This document shows positions 38,829 to 44,865 of a stretch of DNA of 47,954 nt, piece after piece. Position numbers and translations under genes: made by a program. Source of the DNA: a virus; the IMG/VR virus record IMGVR_UViG_3300021343_000064, positions 1 through 47,954 of that record; one strand, written 5' to 3'. The stretch's first letter is position 1. Every line of letters starts with the position of its first letter. The notes under the pieces are model-generated. The model was not told the DNA's origin. It searched no databases and was given only the letters and a program-made list of their open reading frames with translations.

Positions 38829-38919
38829 TAACGGCCACTGCGAACGCTGGGGCCAGTCAGTGCCAAAGGCTGCCCAAGATGCGGGCTGTGATGAGTTTAT
38901 AGACTGGATACCGTTTTGA
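38692..38919 (+). CDS. Small zinc-binding phage protein, 75 aa
   Basis: The C-terminal part CLRCNHFQPDNNGHCERWGQSVPKAAQDAGCDEFIDWIPF has the C..C...NG.C.....VP......GCD.F...PF pattern of small phage proteins. The N-terminal half lies inside the helicase gene in another frame, an unusually long overlap of 137 bases. An AAAGG site precedes the ATG; a later internal start would also leave the cysteine domain whole. Function is unknown. Confidence 0.65.
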   Translation: MANTQISQGLGLTRLQVVQLLEASEKISQALGQARCLRCNHFQPDNNGHCERWGQSVPKAAQDAGCDEFIDWIPF

Positions 38920-38926
38920 GGAAAAC

Positions 38927-39469
38927 ATGACAATAACGAAAAGCAAGCAACCCGAATTGGCAACAGTGCCCTACGTTCAATACAGGCTCTCTACCTATCA
39001 CTATTCGCGCTACGACCTAATGGCTACAAATGCCTTTATTGGCCAGCTGGAGTGCGATTTTTTAGGTGTTAGAAAAAGCGGGTTTGTTGACGAATTTGAA
39101 ATAAAAATGAGCCGGTCAGATTTCAAGGCCGACTTCAAAAAGACCTGCAGCGTAAAGGTTGACGATAGTGACCCATGGTGGAAAACCGAGGACGTAGCCA
39201 AGCATGAGCTCCTGCAGCTGGGAAAACTAACACCAAACCATTTCTACTTTGTTGTTAAGAAGGGAGTGGCCACCCTTGAGGATATCCCAGAAAAATACGG
39301 ACTTATTGAGTTTGACGATAGCGGCTCAATTCGCACTGTTCGCGAGGCTTCCCGACTGCACAGCGGGAAAATTAGCGACACCCAACGCTTAAAGCTCGCC
39401 ATGAAGCTGCATTACCGCTGGTGGGATTTATTTAGACAGGATATGCGCACCAAGGAATTAAGCTCTTAG
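38927..39469 (+). CDS. MmcB-like putative nuclease, 180 aa
   Basis: The core FVDEFEIKMSRSDFKADFKK...KHELLQLGKLTPNHFYFVVKKGVATLEDIPEKYGLIEF matches phage proteins akin to the MmcB/PD-(D/E)XK group. Asp56, Glu58 and Lys60 in the DEFEIK segment, with the later strand FYFVV, fit a restriction-endonuclease-like fold. Specific substrate is unknown. A GAGG site precedes the ATG. Confidence 0.65.
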   Translation: MTITKSKQPELATVPYVQYRLSTYHYSRYDLMATNAFIGQLECDFLGVRKSGFVDEFEIKMSRSDFKADFKKTCSVKVDDSDPWWKTEDVAKHELLQLGKLTPNHFYFVVKKGVATLEDIPEKYGLIEFDDSGSIRTVREASRLHSGKISDTQRLKLAMKLHYRWWDLFRQDMRTKELSS

Positions 39470-39678
39470 AGCCGCCAGCCTGGGGCGGCAGCCAATACCA
39501 GGACACGCCTAGCGGGTGGTGGTGTGGATAAAAACAACTCCCGCAGCCAAGGCCGTTATGTGCTGGCCCTCTCCTCTTTGCAGCTCCCGCCGCTGTCCGG
39601 GTGGAGGCGGAAAGGTGGAAACCCGGCGAGTGGGCTAGGCGGTGACTTGGCATACTTTTAATAAACAGAGGGAATATT
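39470..39678 (+). other. GC-rich gene-free gap with hairpins
   Basis: No gene is supported in these 209 bases. The stretch starts with a GCCGCC/GGCGGC hairpin directly after the nuclease stop and contains CCGGGT/ACCCGG arms (near 39597 and 39628) with other short complementary pairs, so its RNA could fold extensively. It ends in AACAGAGGGAA, the ribosome site of the next gene. Confidence 0.4.
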
Positions 39679-39870
39679 ATGTTTTTGGAAATATTGGGTT
39701 TTATCGTTTTACTTCTTCTGGGTTTAAACCTGCTACTCGGGGCGCTGCTCAGCAGCGTATGGAATGGCGACTTTACAGGAGAGTTCTTTTTCTTGTTTTT
39801 GCTGGGCATGGGCTGCTTGTGGGGTTGCTGGAAGCTTTCGCCCTTCACTATCGTTGTGGCTGGAGGTTAA
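39679..39870 (+). CDS. Small membrane protein, 63 aa
   Basis: An AGAGGGAA site precedes the ATG. The product has two strong membrane segments (EILGFIVLLLLGLNLLLGALL and FFFLFLLGMGCLWGCWKL) with a short polar turn between them. Its place in the early right arm suggests a membrane-targeted early function such as exclusion, but nothing more can be said. Confidence 0.65.
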   Translation: MFLEILGFIVLLLLGLNLLLGALLSSVWNGDFTGEFFFLFLLGMGCLWGCWKLSPFTIVVAGG

Positions 39871-39871
39871 A

Positions 39872-40273
39872 GTGGTCGCTGCAAAAACCTACGCCTACCA
39901 GGGGCAGCAGCTCACCATTAAACAGCTGGCCGCCCTGCCGATCTGCGCAGTGAAAGCAGAAACCTTGCGCTCGCGGCTGCAGAAGCATCGCGACAGTTGG
40001 CCGTCCATTACGGACGCCCTAAAAACGCCGTCAGGCAGCCGGCCGCCATATGTAGCGCAAAAGGTCGAGGGCGAGCTTAAGCCTCATCACCAGCGAGTAC
40101 TGGCGCTAATGGAGTCGGGCGAGTGGTACAGCCAGCGACAGCTTCAAACAAATCGAATTTGTATTATGCAGCTGGTGCGCTCGGGCTATGTCCGCCGTAA
40201 ATACGCGGAGGGTCGCCGCTGTCATAGGTCTGACACTGGGCAGTTGTATCAACTAAAGGAGCAAAGTAAATGA
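39872..40273 (+). CDS. Hypothetical HTH-like protein, 133 aa
   Basis: I chose the GTG preceded by TGGAGG over an ATG that lies inside the membrane-protein gene. The first part (YAYQGQQLTIKQLAALPICAVKAETLRSRLQKHRDSWPSITDAL) reads like a helix-turn-helix for DNA recognition, and the C-terminal part (ALMESGEWYSQRQLQTNRICIMQLVRSGYVRRKYAEG) resembles a winged helix. It is basic overall. A DNA-binding regulator is likely; family not recognised. Confidence 0.6.
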   Translation: MVAAKTYAYQGQQLTIKQLAALPICAVKAETLRSRLQKHRDSWPSITDALKTPSGSRPPYVAQKVEGELKPHHQRVLALMESGEWYSQRQLQTNRICIMQLVRSGYVRRKYAEGRRCHRSDTGQLYQLKEQSK

Positions 40274-40479
40274 AGAATATGTGTGTTGAGTTCAAAGATG
40301 GAGTACACAAGGGCCAAACCGGAAAAGTGTTAAGTGAGGCATTTTTTGGTGATGACCATAAATTTTATGTTGTCGTTTTATCAGGTGGTGAGTTTATAAA
40401 AACCTGTACCGATATCCTAGTGCCAGCTGGCGAGCGCCAAAGCTCAGCTACAGCAGAGATAGAGGGGGCGATTCAGTAG
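40270..40479 (+). CDS. Hypothetical KOW-like small protein, 69 aa
   Basis: The N-terminal half (VEFKDGVHKGQTGKVLSEAFFGDDHKFYVVVLSGGEFIKT) is strand-rich with a G.H.GQ.GKV turn like that of KOW motifs. The rest is polar. AAGGAGCAAAGTAA gives a good ribosome site. Function is unknown. Confidence 0.55.
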   Translation: MKNMCVEFKDGVHKGQTGKVLSEAFFGDDHKFYVVVLSGGEFIKTCTDILVPAGERQSSATAEIEGAIQ

Positions 40480-40484
40480 CCGCT

Positions 40485-40694
40485 ATGTGGAAAATATTAA
40501 ACTTCCTGTTTGGCTGGGATTATATCGCCTGGAAAAACACCGCCGACAGCGGCATAGCCAGAATACGCCGAGACCAAAACGGCAATCTATTCTATTGGCG
40601 TTACAAGGCGACCAAAGTGGCCGACCCCATCACCAAGGCCCGCGACTTTTTATGGCTAACCTGTCCGCCAGAGAAATACGGAATAACTCAGTAA
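40485..40694 (+). CDS. Hypothetical protein, 69 aa
   Basis: The product (MWKILNFLFGWDYIAWKNTADSGIARIRRDQNGNLFYWRYKATKV...) begins with an aromatic-rich amphipathic stretch and contains the strand pair GIARIRRD/GNLFYWRYK. No family is assigned. It is the last gene before the series of tiny genes that share a repeated leader. Confidence 0.55.
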   Translation: MWKILNFLFGWDYIAWKNTADSGIARIRRDQNGNLFYWRYKATKVADPITKARDFLWLTCPPEKYGITQ

Positions 40695-40711
40695 TGTACT
40701 GGAGCAGAGAT

Positions 40712-40930
40712 ATGGTTTTGCAAACTGAAACGTTGGATAAGCTGTACCTTGAATGGTCTCAATTCACAAAGGCCAAGACAGGGAGAGAACTCAGGCTTGA
40801 GAACAAGATTCGCGAAATTGCCCAATCTAAAAGCTGGGAGGAACAGGCTGTTATGGCTGAGCTTGCGCTGGCTGACATTGAAGACCGACAGCCGGAGCAG
40901 TTCGCGCTCGACTGGCTCGATAACGCATAA
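40712..40930 (+). CDS. Hypothetical helical protein, 72 aa
   Basis: The ATG follows the first copy of the start-associated sequence (TGTACTGGAGCAGAGAT). The product (MVLQTETLDKLYLEWSQFTKAKTGRELRLENKIREIAQSKSWEEQAVMAELALADIEDRQPEQF) is helical and charged, without recognised family. A longer frame opening upstream overlaps the previous gene and is not supported. Confidence 0.6.
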   Translation: MVLQTETLDKLYLEWSQFTKAKTGRELRLENKIREIAQSKSWEEQAVMAELALADIEDRQPEQFALDWLDNA

Positions 40931-40948
40931 CTGTACTGGAGCAGAGAT

Positions 40949-41134
40949 ATGGATTTTCAAAAAGTGGTTGCTGGATCTGACAAACTAAAGCGCGGGATTG
41001 TCTGGTGTACCGAATGTGGTGTTCACCGCCATGTGGATAGTGAAGACTGTTTCAAGCATGGCTGGCCCAAGCACTGCGGCTACACCATGACAATCGACAG
41101 CCCAGAAGAGCGTGAAGCGCTCAAGTCACAGTAA
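40949..41134 (+). CDS. Zinc-finger-like small protein, 61 aa
   Basis: WCTECGVHRHVDSEDCFKHGWPKHCG contains four cysteines and three histidines in a compact metal-binding pattern. The ATG follows the second copy of the start-associated sequence. The protein is probably a small zinc-binding domain; its target is unknown. Confidence 0.65.
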   Translation: MDFQKVVAGSDKLKRGIVWCTECGVHRHVDSEDCFKHGWPKHCGYTMTIDSPEEREALKSQ

Positions 41135-41157
41135 TGTACGTTTTTAAGGAGTAGAAA

Positions 41158-41337
41158 GTGCCAAAGGTAAAAGTGAAATACACGGTTAAAGCGACTCAGA
41201 TTATCGACTGGCCAGAGGATGAGATGAGCAATTTTGACTACGACAATCTGGAGTGCAACCTGGAGCCAGAAGAGTCTACGCTCACGGTAGGTGATATTGT
41301 GGATGTCCAGGTTGATGGCAAGCCCTACGACTTTTAA
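41158..41337 (+). CDS. Hypothetical acidic protein, 59 aa
   Basis: A GTG behind TAAGGAG starts a product (VPKVKVKYTVKATQIIDWPEDEMSNFDYDNLECNLEPEESTLTVGDIVDVQVDGKPYDF) with a basic strand first and then an acidic, strand-rich body. No family is recognised. TGTAC lies 18 bases before the start. Confidence 0.55.
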   Translation: MPKVKVKYTVKATQIIDWPEDEMSNFDYDNLECNLEPEESTLTVGDIVDVQVDGKPYDF

Positions 41338-41363
41338 GGGTCAATTTTGTAAGTGGTGGAAAT

Positions 41364-41579
41364 ATGGAATGGATAAGCGTAAATGACCGGCTTCCTTTTG
41401 ATTACAGGCAAGCTGACAAATTCGAATCCATCGAGGTGTTGGTTGTTAGTGGTAGTGTAGTTATGCCCTGTGAGTTTACTTGTGGGAATTTGCCAGAACC
41501 TTGGTACAAATTCGGAGCGCTGCATAAAGGCTTTGTAACCCACTGGATGCCGCTGCCGGAACCGCCTGAAAACGCATAA
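41364..41579 (+). CDS. DUF551 family protein, 71 aa
   Basis: The pattern MEWISVNDRLP...VLVV...THWMPLPEPP is that of DUF551, a small phage/prophage family of unknown function in which W.....DRLP and HWMPLPEPP are the hallmarks. The gap before it carries only a degenerate form (TGTAAG) of the repeated leader, with GGTGGAAAT as ribosome site. Confidence 0.88.
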   Translation: MEWISVNDRLPFDYRQADKFESIEVLVVSGSVVMPCEFTCGNLPEPWYKFGALHKGFVTHWMPLPEPPENA

Positions 41580-41610
41580 CTGTACCCGATTTAACAACAA
41601 GGAATAGGCG

Positions 41611-41949
41611 ATGAATGTAAATATGAGTAATGGCCGGATCGTTATTGACGGGCGAGAGTTTCGCGGCAACAACGTAACCATCAGCAACGGGAAAGTCACA
41701 GTCGATGGTATTGTGCAGGACGGCGAGCTATCCGGCCCTATAAATGTGACCATCCACGGCGATGTTCAGAGCATCGAAAATCACGCGGGCAACGTCACCG
41801 CTCAAAACGTTGGCGAGATTAGTACCGGCTCTGGTGATGTGAAGTGCGGCAATGTTAGCGGGTCAATCCGTACCGGGTCCGGTGATGTCGAATGTGGAGC
41901 TGTCTCGGGGAATATTCGCACTGGATCAGGCGACGTGTGCCACCGATAG
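41611..41949 (+). CDS. Repeat protein with GSGDV turns (bactofilin-like), 112 aa
   Basis: After a strand-rich start (GRIVIDGREFRGNNVTISNGKVTVDG) the C-terminal half is built of 16-residue repeats: ISTGSGDVKCGNVSGS, IRTGSGDVECGAVSGN, IRTGSGDVCHR. Such even repeats with turns at G-S-G-D and hydrophobic Ile/Val positions predict a short right-handed beta-helix, as in bactofilins and related adhesin-like stacks. The cysteines would line up on one face. Its function is unknown; related short phage proteins exist. Confidence 0.6.
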   Translation: MNVNMSNGRIVIDGREFRGNNVTISNGKVTVDGIVQDGELSGPINVTIHGDVQSIENHAGNVTAQNVGEISTGSGDVKCGNVSGSIRTGSGDVECGAVSGNIRTGSGDVCHR

Positions 41950-41983
41950 GGGCGAATTTGTACGACGCGGAAATAAGGATTTG

Positions 41984-42328
41984 ATGATGACTATAAAGTT
42001 CGAAGACTTAAGAAAGGCCAACGCCTCAAGGGGTGTCGAGTGGTGCGGGCGCCCCAACAGCATAGAAGATCTAGAGTTCTGCGCTATTGAGCTGGGCGGC
42101 GAAACTGGCGAGGCTCTGGACGCAGTTAAAAAGTATCTGCGCGACTTGAAGGGGTTCATCGGTGGAGTTGGAGGGAAAGAAGGATTGCAGGATATAGCCG
42201 ACGAGCTGGGCGACGTTGTTATCTCTGCCGACCGGCTGGCTGAAACCCTGGGCATTGATCTGGGCAAGGCCGTGCAGGATAAATTCAATAAGACAACAGA
42301 AAAGCACGGACTGGAGACAACGCTGTGA
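41984..42328 (+). CDS. MazG-like nucleotide pyrophosphohydrolase, 114 aa
   Basis: The sequence CAIELGGETGEALDAVKKYLRDL...GLQDIADELGDVVISADRLAETLGIDLGKAVQDKFNKTTEKHG has the ExxGE...ELGDVV signature of the MazG-like all-alpha NTP-PPase family with the metal-binding E/E/D set complete. It hydrolyses NTPs or dNTPs to monophosphates. The ATG pair follows TGTAC and AAGGATTTG. It is the second such gene in the genome. Confidence 0.82.
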   Translation: MMTIKFEDLRKANASRGVEWCGRPNSIEDLEFCAIELGGETGEALDAVKKYLRDLKGFIGGVGGKEGLQDIADELGDVVISADRLAETLGIDLGKAVQDKFNKTTEKHGLETTL

Positions 42329-42573
42329 AGCAGTCAAAATTGGGCTCACTGATTGAGACCTGCATTAACACCCTGATTGGTTTTTGTGTGGCTTATTTCG
42401 CTTGGCCGGTTGCGGCCTATATCTGGGATATACCCTACAACCATGGCCAGCATTTTGGGGTTGTGCTGTTCTTTACAGTAATCAGCGTGGCCAGGGGGTA
42501 TGCCGTTAGGCGCTGGTTCAACCATATGATTCACTCAGCATCAGTGGGGTTAGCCAAGAAACTGAATCCATAG
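42325..42573 (+). CDS. DUF7220-like membrane protein, 82 aa
   Basis: The product KQSKLGSLIETCINTLIGFCVAYFAWPVAAYIW...FGVVLFFTVISVARGYAVRRWFNHM matches a family with two membrane segments starting KQS.LGSLIE...NT..GF and ending VIS..R.Y..RRWFN, common in phages. The GTG overlaps the MazG-like stop. Function is unknown. Confidence 0.82.
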   Translation: MKQSKLGSLIETCINTLIGFCVAYFAWPVAAYIWDIPYNHGQHFGVVLFFTVISVARGYAVRRWFNHMIHSASVGLAKKLNP

Positions 42574-42625
42574 GCTCAGATTTTTTGGCCGCTGGAAATA
42601 AAATTATTGTACGAGGACAGAGATT

Positions 42626-42811
42626 ATGAAACGCTATTTTTGGTCGGGTAACACACCCACTATCAATGGCCGCAATCAACAACGATGTGGCGTAGTTGAA
42701 GTAGAGGATGATGTAAAACCCGGAGACTTGGTTGACCAAATATGCAAAGACATGTGTGAGGAAAGCAACGCAAGATCTTTTGTTTTGGTGGCCTTTAATC
42801 TGGTTGAGTAA
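42626..42811 (+). CDS. Hypothetical protein, 61 aa
   Basis: The ATG follows TGTACGAGGACAGAGATT, a good copy of the repeated leader. The product (MKRYFWSGNTPTINGRNQQRCGVVEVEDDVKPGDLVDQICKDMCEES...) looks like a small alpha/beta protein without recognised family. Confidence 0.6.
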   Translation: MKRYFWSGNTPTINGRNQQRCGVVEVEDDVKPGDLVDQICKDMCEESNARSFVLVAFNLVE

Positions 42812-42836
42812 TCCGACTACATAGGACTTTAGAAGT

Positions 42837-42941
42837 ATGTCATTTAGTGAATCCGATGTAAAAGCCGCAATACGTGAAATGGAAACTCTGGGTCTTTGGG
42901 GCCGCGCAAGAGAGTTGCGAAATCGATTCGCAATTAAATAG
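42837..42941 (+). CDS. Tiny helical protein, 34 aa
   Basis: The short frame MSFSESDVKAAIREMETLGLWGRARELRNRFAIK fills the gap between neighbours, with a TAGAAGT stretch before the ATG. It reads as two amphipathic helices rich in arginine. Only packing and the absence of another gene support it. Confidence 0.4.
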   Translation: MSFSESDVKAAIREMETLGLWGRARELRNRFAIK

Positions 42942-42970
42942 CGAATTTGTACAAACTGCGAGTAAGAGAT

Positions 42971-43183
42971 ATGGACGACATTGATCCGGTCTGGAAAGAG
43001 CTACTTGAGTGCCGCTGCTCGGATGAGTACAGCATTGAGCCGCATGGCGAGGGCCATGCCTTATATTTTGGCCGATGTGGTCACCGCCATGGATACAACC
43101 TGTTGCACATAACAGAGTGTAGTCGGCAAGATATTCTTGACCTTATCGTCAAGCGCCTAAACACAAACACCTGTGCTAATTGA
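42971..43183 (+). CDS. Hypothetical Cys/His-containing protein, 70 aa
   Basis: The ATG follows TGTACAAACTGCGAGTAAGAGAT. The product (MDDIDPVWKELLECRCSDEYSIEPHGEGHALYFGRCGHRHGYNLLHITECSRQDILDLIVKRL) contains C.C and C.H...H groups that could bind a metal. Its last codons (NTNTCAN) contain the TGTGC variant of the repeat for the next gene. Confidence 0.6.
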   Translation: MDDIDPVWKELLECRCSDEYSIEPHGEGHALYFGRCGHRHGYNLLHITECSRQDILDLIVKRLNTNTCAN

Positions 43184-43193
43184 GAGATAGATT

Positions 43194-43334
43194 ATGGATT
43201 TAGCTTTGTCGTTTTTTGTGGGGGCCTTGGTTGGCTCCTGGCTAATGAAAAGCCGAACGGATAGCTACTGGATTTACAGAATTAGGAAAGGGCATATCCC
43301 CTCGCCTGATGAAGTAAAAGACTGGATGCCATAA
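43194..43334 (+). CDS. Small membrane protein, 46 aa
   Basis: One membrane segment (LALSFFVGALVGSWLM) is followed by a basic, tyrosine-rich cytoplasmic tail (KSRTDSYWIYRIRKGHIPSPDEVKDWMP). GAGAGATAG precedes the ATG. No family is recognised. Confidence 0.55.
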   Translation: MDLALSFFVGALVGSWLMKSRTDSYWIYRIRKGHIPSPDEVKDWMP

Positions 43335-43366
43335 CGCAATCACCTGAACAAACGGAGATTAAAACC

Positions 43367-43495
43367 GTGGAAATATATGACGTAGTTTGCCGCCTTGAAG
43401 AATTGAGGGAAAGTGTAAAAACCAAAGAGCCTGACGAAGTGATTAAGGAGATTAACGCGTTGCTTTGGGATATTGAAGAAAACGATATGGAATAA
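43367..43495 (+). CDS. Tiny acidic helical protein, 42 aa
   Basis: A GTG behind CGGAGATT starts VEIYDVVCRLEELRESVKTKEPDEVIKEINALLWDIEENDME, two amphipathic acidic helices. Acidic tiny proteins of phages often inhibit DNA-binding host proteins, but nothing specific supports that here. Confidence 0.5.
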   Translation: MEIYDVVCRLEELRESVKTKEPDEVIKEINALLWDIEENDME

Positions 43496-43527
43496 TCGCT
43501 AACCGCTGTACTAACTGAGATTTGACC

Positions 43528-43677
43528 ATGGATGAAGCAACCGAGTGCCGATTCTGTCACTACACCATCGTTACTGACGAGTGGTTTTATTGCTGTGACC
43601 AGTGTGGCGCCGAAAGCTGCCCTGACTGCGCTGGTCGCTGCGGTTGTGACGATAACACAAACACCTGTACGGATTGA
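43528..43677 (+). CDS. Cysteine-rich zinc-finger protein, 49 aa
   Basis: The product has ten cysteines in 49 residues (ECRFCHYTIVTDEWFYCCDQCGAESCPDCAGRCGCDDNTNTC), enough for two treble-clef or ribbon-type zinc sites. The start follows TGTACTAACTGAGATT. Its last codons again encode NTNTC, as does the gene at 42971, and thereby carry the repeat for the next gene. Confidence 0.6.
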   Translation: MDEATECRFCHYTIVTDEWFYCCDQCGAESCPDCAGRCGCDDNTNTCTD

Positions 43678-43685
43678 GAATAGCT

Positions 43686-43904
43686 ATGGGATACATGGAA
43701 TCGAAAATGCAGGACCAGATTGAAGCGGGCATTGCCCTCAAGGATGCCTTTGACGCATGGTTTCTGCAGTGCCAGGAAATCGCGCTTCATGGCTATGGGT
43801 GTCAGATACCGGATGAGGAGGAAAGCGAATATTACACGTATTTCCGCAGGGGCTGGACGCCGGACGACACCATGTACGATGTCTATGTGACGCACGCCAA
43901 ATAG
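43686..43904 (+). CDS. Hypothetical protein, 72 aa
   Basis: The product (MGYMESKMQDQIEAGIALKDAFDAWFLQCQEIALHGYGCQIPDEEESEYYTYFRRGWTPDDTMYDVYVTHAK) has a helical start and a tyrosine- and acid-rich end. It is the last gene of the repeated-leader series. No family is recognised. Confidence 0.6.
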   Translation: MGYMESKMQDQIEAGIALKDAFDAWFLQCQEIALHGYGCQIPDEEESEYYTYFRRGWTPDDTMYDVYVTHAK

Positions 43905-43953
43905 TTAACTGCTGTACGAGAGGAGATTAAATCGCGCTAATAAAATTCGCGTG

Positions 43954-43975
43954 CAAGGGTGGCACTCCACCCTTG
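43954..43975. terminator. Convergent hairpin between right operon and basic peptide gene
   Basis: CAAGGGTGG and CCACCCTTG form a perfect 9-bp stem with a CACT loop. It lies between the last rightward tiny gene and the leftward 38-residue gene, so it can end both transcripts. T runs are short on both sides. Confidence 0.6.
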
Positions 43976-43985
43976 TAAGCCGCCC

Positions 43986-44102
43986 TTACTTGCACTTAGG
44001 CAGTGACTTAGGCTTAGACCGTTTGTGAGGCTTCACAGTGACGGTTTTCGGCCCAGGTTTGCCAGAAGTCCGAGTGGGTCGACACTTGGTTTTTGGTGCC
44101 AT
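43986..44102 (-). CDS. Very basic 38-aa peptide with perfect Shine-Dalgarno
   Basis: On the minus strand TAAGGAGGTGAT, fully complementary to the 16S rRNA tail, lies four bases before this ATG. The product (MAPKTKCRPTRTSGKPGP...KPHKRSKPKSLPKCK) has about 13 Lys/Arg, many prolines and no acidic residue. It is convergent with the right operon and lies alone. It could bind nucleic acid or an acidic partner. No promoter was identified. Confidence 0.6.
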   Translation of the reverse strand: MAPKTKCRPTRTSGKPGPKTVTVKPHKRSKPKSLPKCK

Positions 44103-44294
44103 ACGTATCACCTCCTTACGGCGGCTGGTTGCCTACCGCCTCTTTTCAGTAGTTGGCCAGGCCGAGGGTGCTAGTTATGGCAAAAGAGGAGTGCCACCGA
44201 TTGCTTGTATATCAAACCCGCATAGAGCATACAACAAAGCACAAATTTCCTAAAAAGCAAGAAAATACGGGCAATTAATCCCAGCAAAAAGCTG
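44103..44294. other. Gap upstream of the radC promoter
   Basis: I see no strong gene. A 33-codon rightward frame begins at 44177 but its ribosome site is poor. The leader of the leftward basic peptide gene occupies the left part. Confidence 0.35.
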
Positions 44295-44323
44295 TTGACT
44301 AATAGGACTAAAAGTCCTAATAT
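44295..44323 (+). promoter_or_regulatory. Promoter with palindromic operator in its spacer
   Basis: TTGACT (44295-44300) is 17 bases from TAATAT (44318-44323). The spacer and the first -10 bases form the perfect inverted repeat TAGGACT-AAA-AGTCCTA (44303-44319). A dimeric repressor bound here would exclude RNA polymerase. The radC-like gene starts 53 bases downstream, and the HTH gene behind it may encode the regulator. Confidence 0.7.
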
Positions 44324-44375
44324 GCCAATCAACGGCCGGGCAATACCGCCAAGGCCATAATCGGGAGAAAGTCCT

Positions 44376-44819
44376 ATGAACCTAACAGATGATCAGATCA
44401 TCGCTAAAGCCATCGCCATCCTGGAGGCTCGCGCCACCAAGGGTATCGCCCTTACCTCTCCTGCTTCCGCAGCCAACCTGGTGCGCCTGAAAATGGCGAG
44501 CCTGGAGCGTGAAGTTTTCGCCGCTTTATTTCTGGATAACAGCCACTGCCTGATTGAATACCGCGAGCTGTTTTTTGGCACTATCGACGGCGCGGCGGTT
44601 TATCCCCGCGAGGTGGTAAAGGCAGCCCTACAGGCTAACGCTGCGGCAGTGATCTTTGCCCACAACCACCCCAGCGGCAACACCGAACCCAGCCAGGCGG
44701 ATCGTAAGATTACCTCCCGCTTGGTGGATGCGTTGGCGTTGGTTGATGTCCGGGTACTTGATCATTTTGTAGTGAGTGATGCGGGCTTTACCAGTTTTGC
44801 AGAACGCGGGCTAATCTAG
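44376..44819 (+). CDS. radC: RadC-like JAB/MPN domain protein, 147 aa
   Basis: The protein is a short RadC family member. The JAMM metal-binding set is present: E46, HNH (H96, H98), S100 and D109 in [15 protein letters not shown]. The N-terminal helix-hairpin-helix part of full RadC is missing, as in the plasmid/prophage (YeeS-type) forms. Despite the name, a DNA repair role of RadC is unproven; phage and island copies are often near anti-restriction genes. It has its own regulated promoter. Confidence 0.88.
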   Translation: MNLTDDQIIAKAIAILEARATKGIALTSPASAANLVRLKMASLEREVFAALFLDNSHCLIEYRELFFGTIDGAAVYPREVVKAALQANAAAVIFAHNHPSGNTEPSQADRKITSRLVDALALVDVRVLDHFVVSDAGFTSFAERGLI

Positions 44820-44832
44820 CCCGCTTTACCGG

Positions 44833-44852
44833 GGCGCGGAGCGATCCGCGCC
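44833..44852 (+). other. Perfect 8-bp hairpin after radC
   Basis: GGCGCGGA and TCCGCGCC enclose a GCGA tetraloop (GNRA class). No T run follows, so it is likely an RNA-stabilising structure between two co-transcribed genes; the ribosome site of the next gene begins directly after it. Confidence 0.55.
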
Positions 44853-44865
44853 AATGGAGGCGATT

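Larger units (their letters stand above)
40695..43917 (+). repeat. Dispersed start-associated sequence TGTAC...GAGAT (about 12 copies)
   Basis: TGTAC recurs in the short gaps before successive tiny genes: 40695, 40932, 41135, 41581, 41959, 42608, 42948, 43507 and 43913, and at 43666 inside the last codons of a gene; variants TGTGC and TGAAC stand at 43172 and 43345. In the better copies it is followed 5-15 bases on by GAGAT or GAGATT and then the start codon. The first two copies are nearly identical over about 20 bases. It includes or abuts the ribosome site. Confidence 0.75.

Noticed and set aside
39432-39848. 138-codon leftward frame
   Set aside because: Basic, Ser/Pro-rich shadow antisense to a membrane gene and a structured gap.
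40931-40948. LexA box in the repeated leader
   Set aside because: CTG and CAG are 8 bases apart rather than the required 10, and the flanks do not fit.
40695-43917. Integron attC sites between the tiny genes
   Set aside because: GCATAAC/AACGCATAAC recalled attC, but the gaps are only 10-50 bases and lack the paired R/L boxes and length of attC sites.
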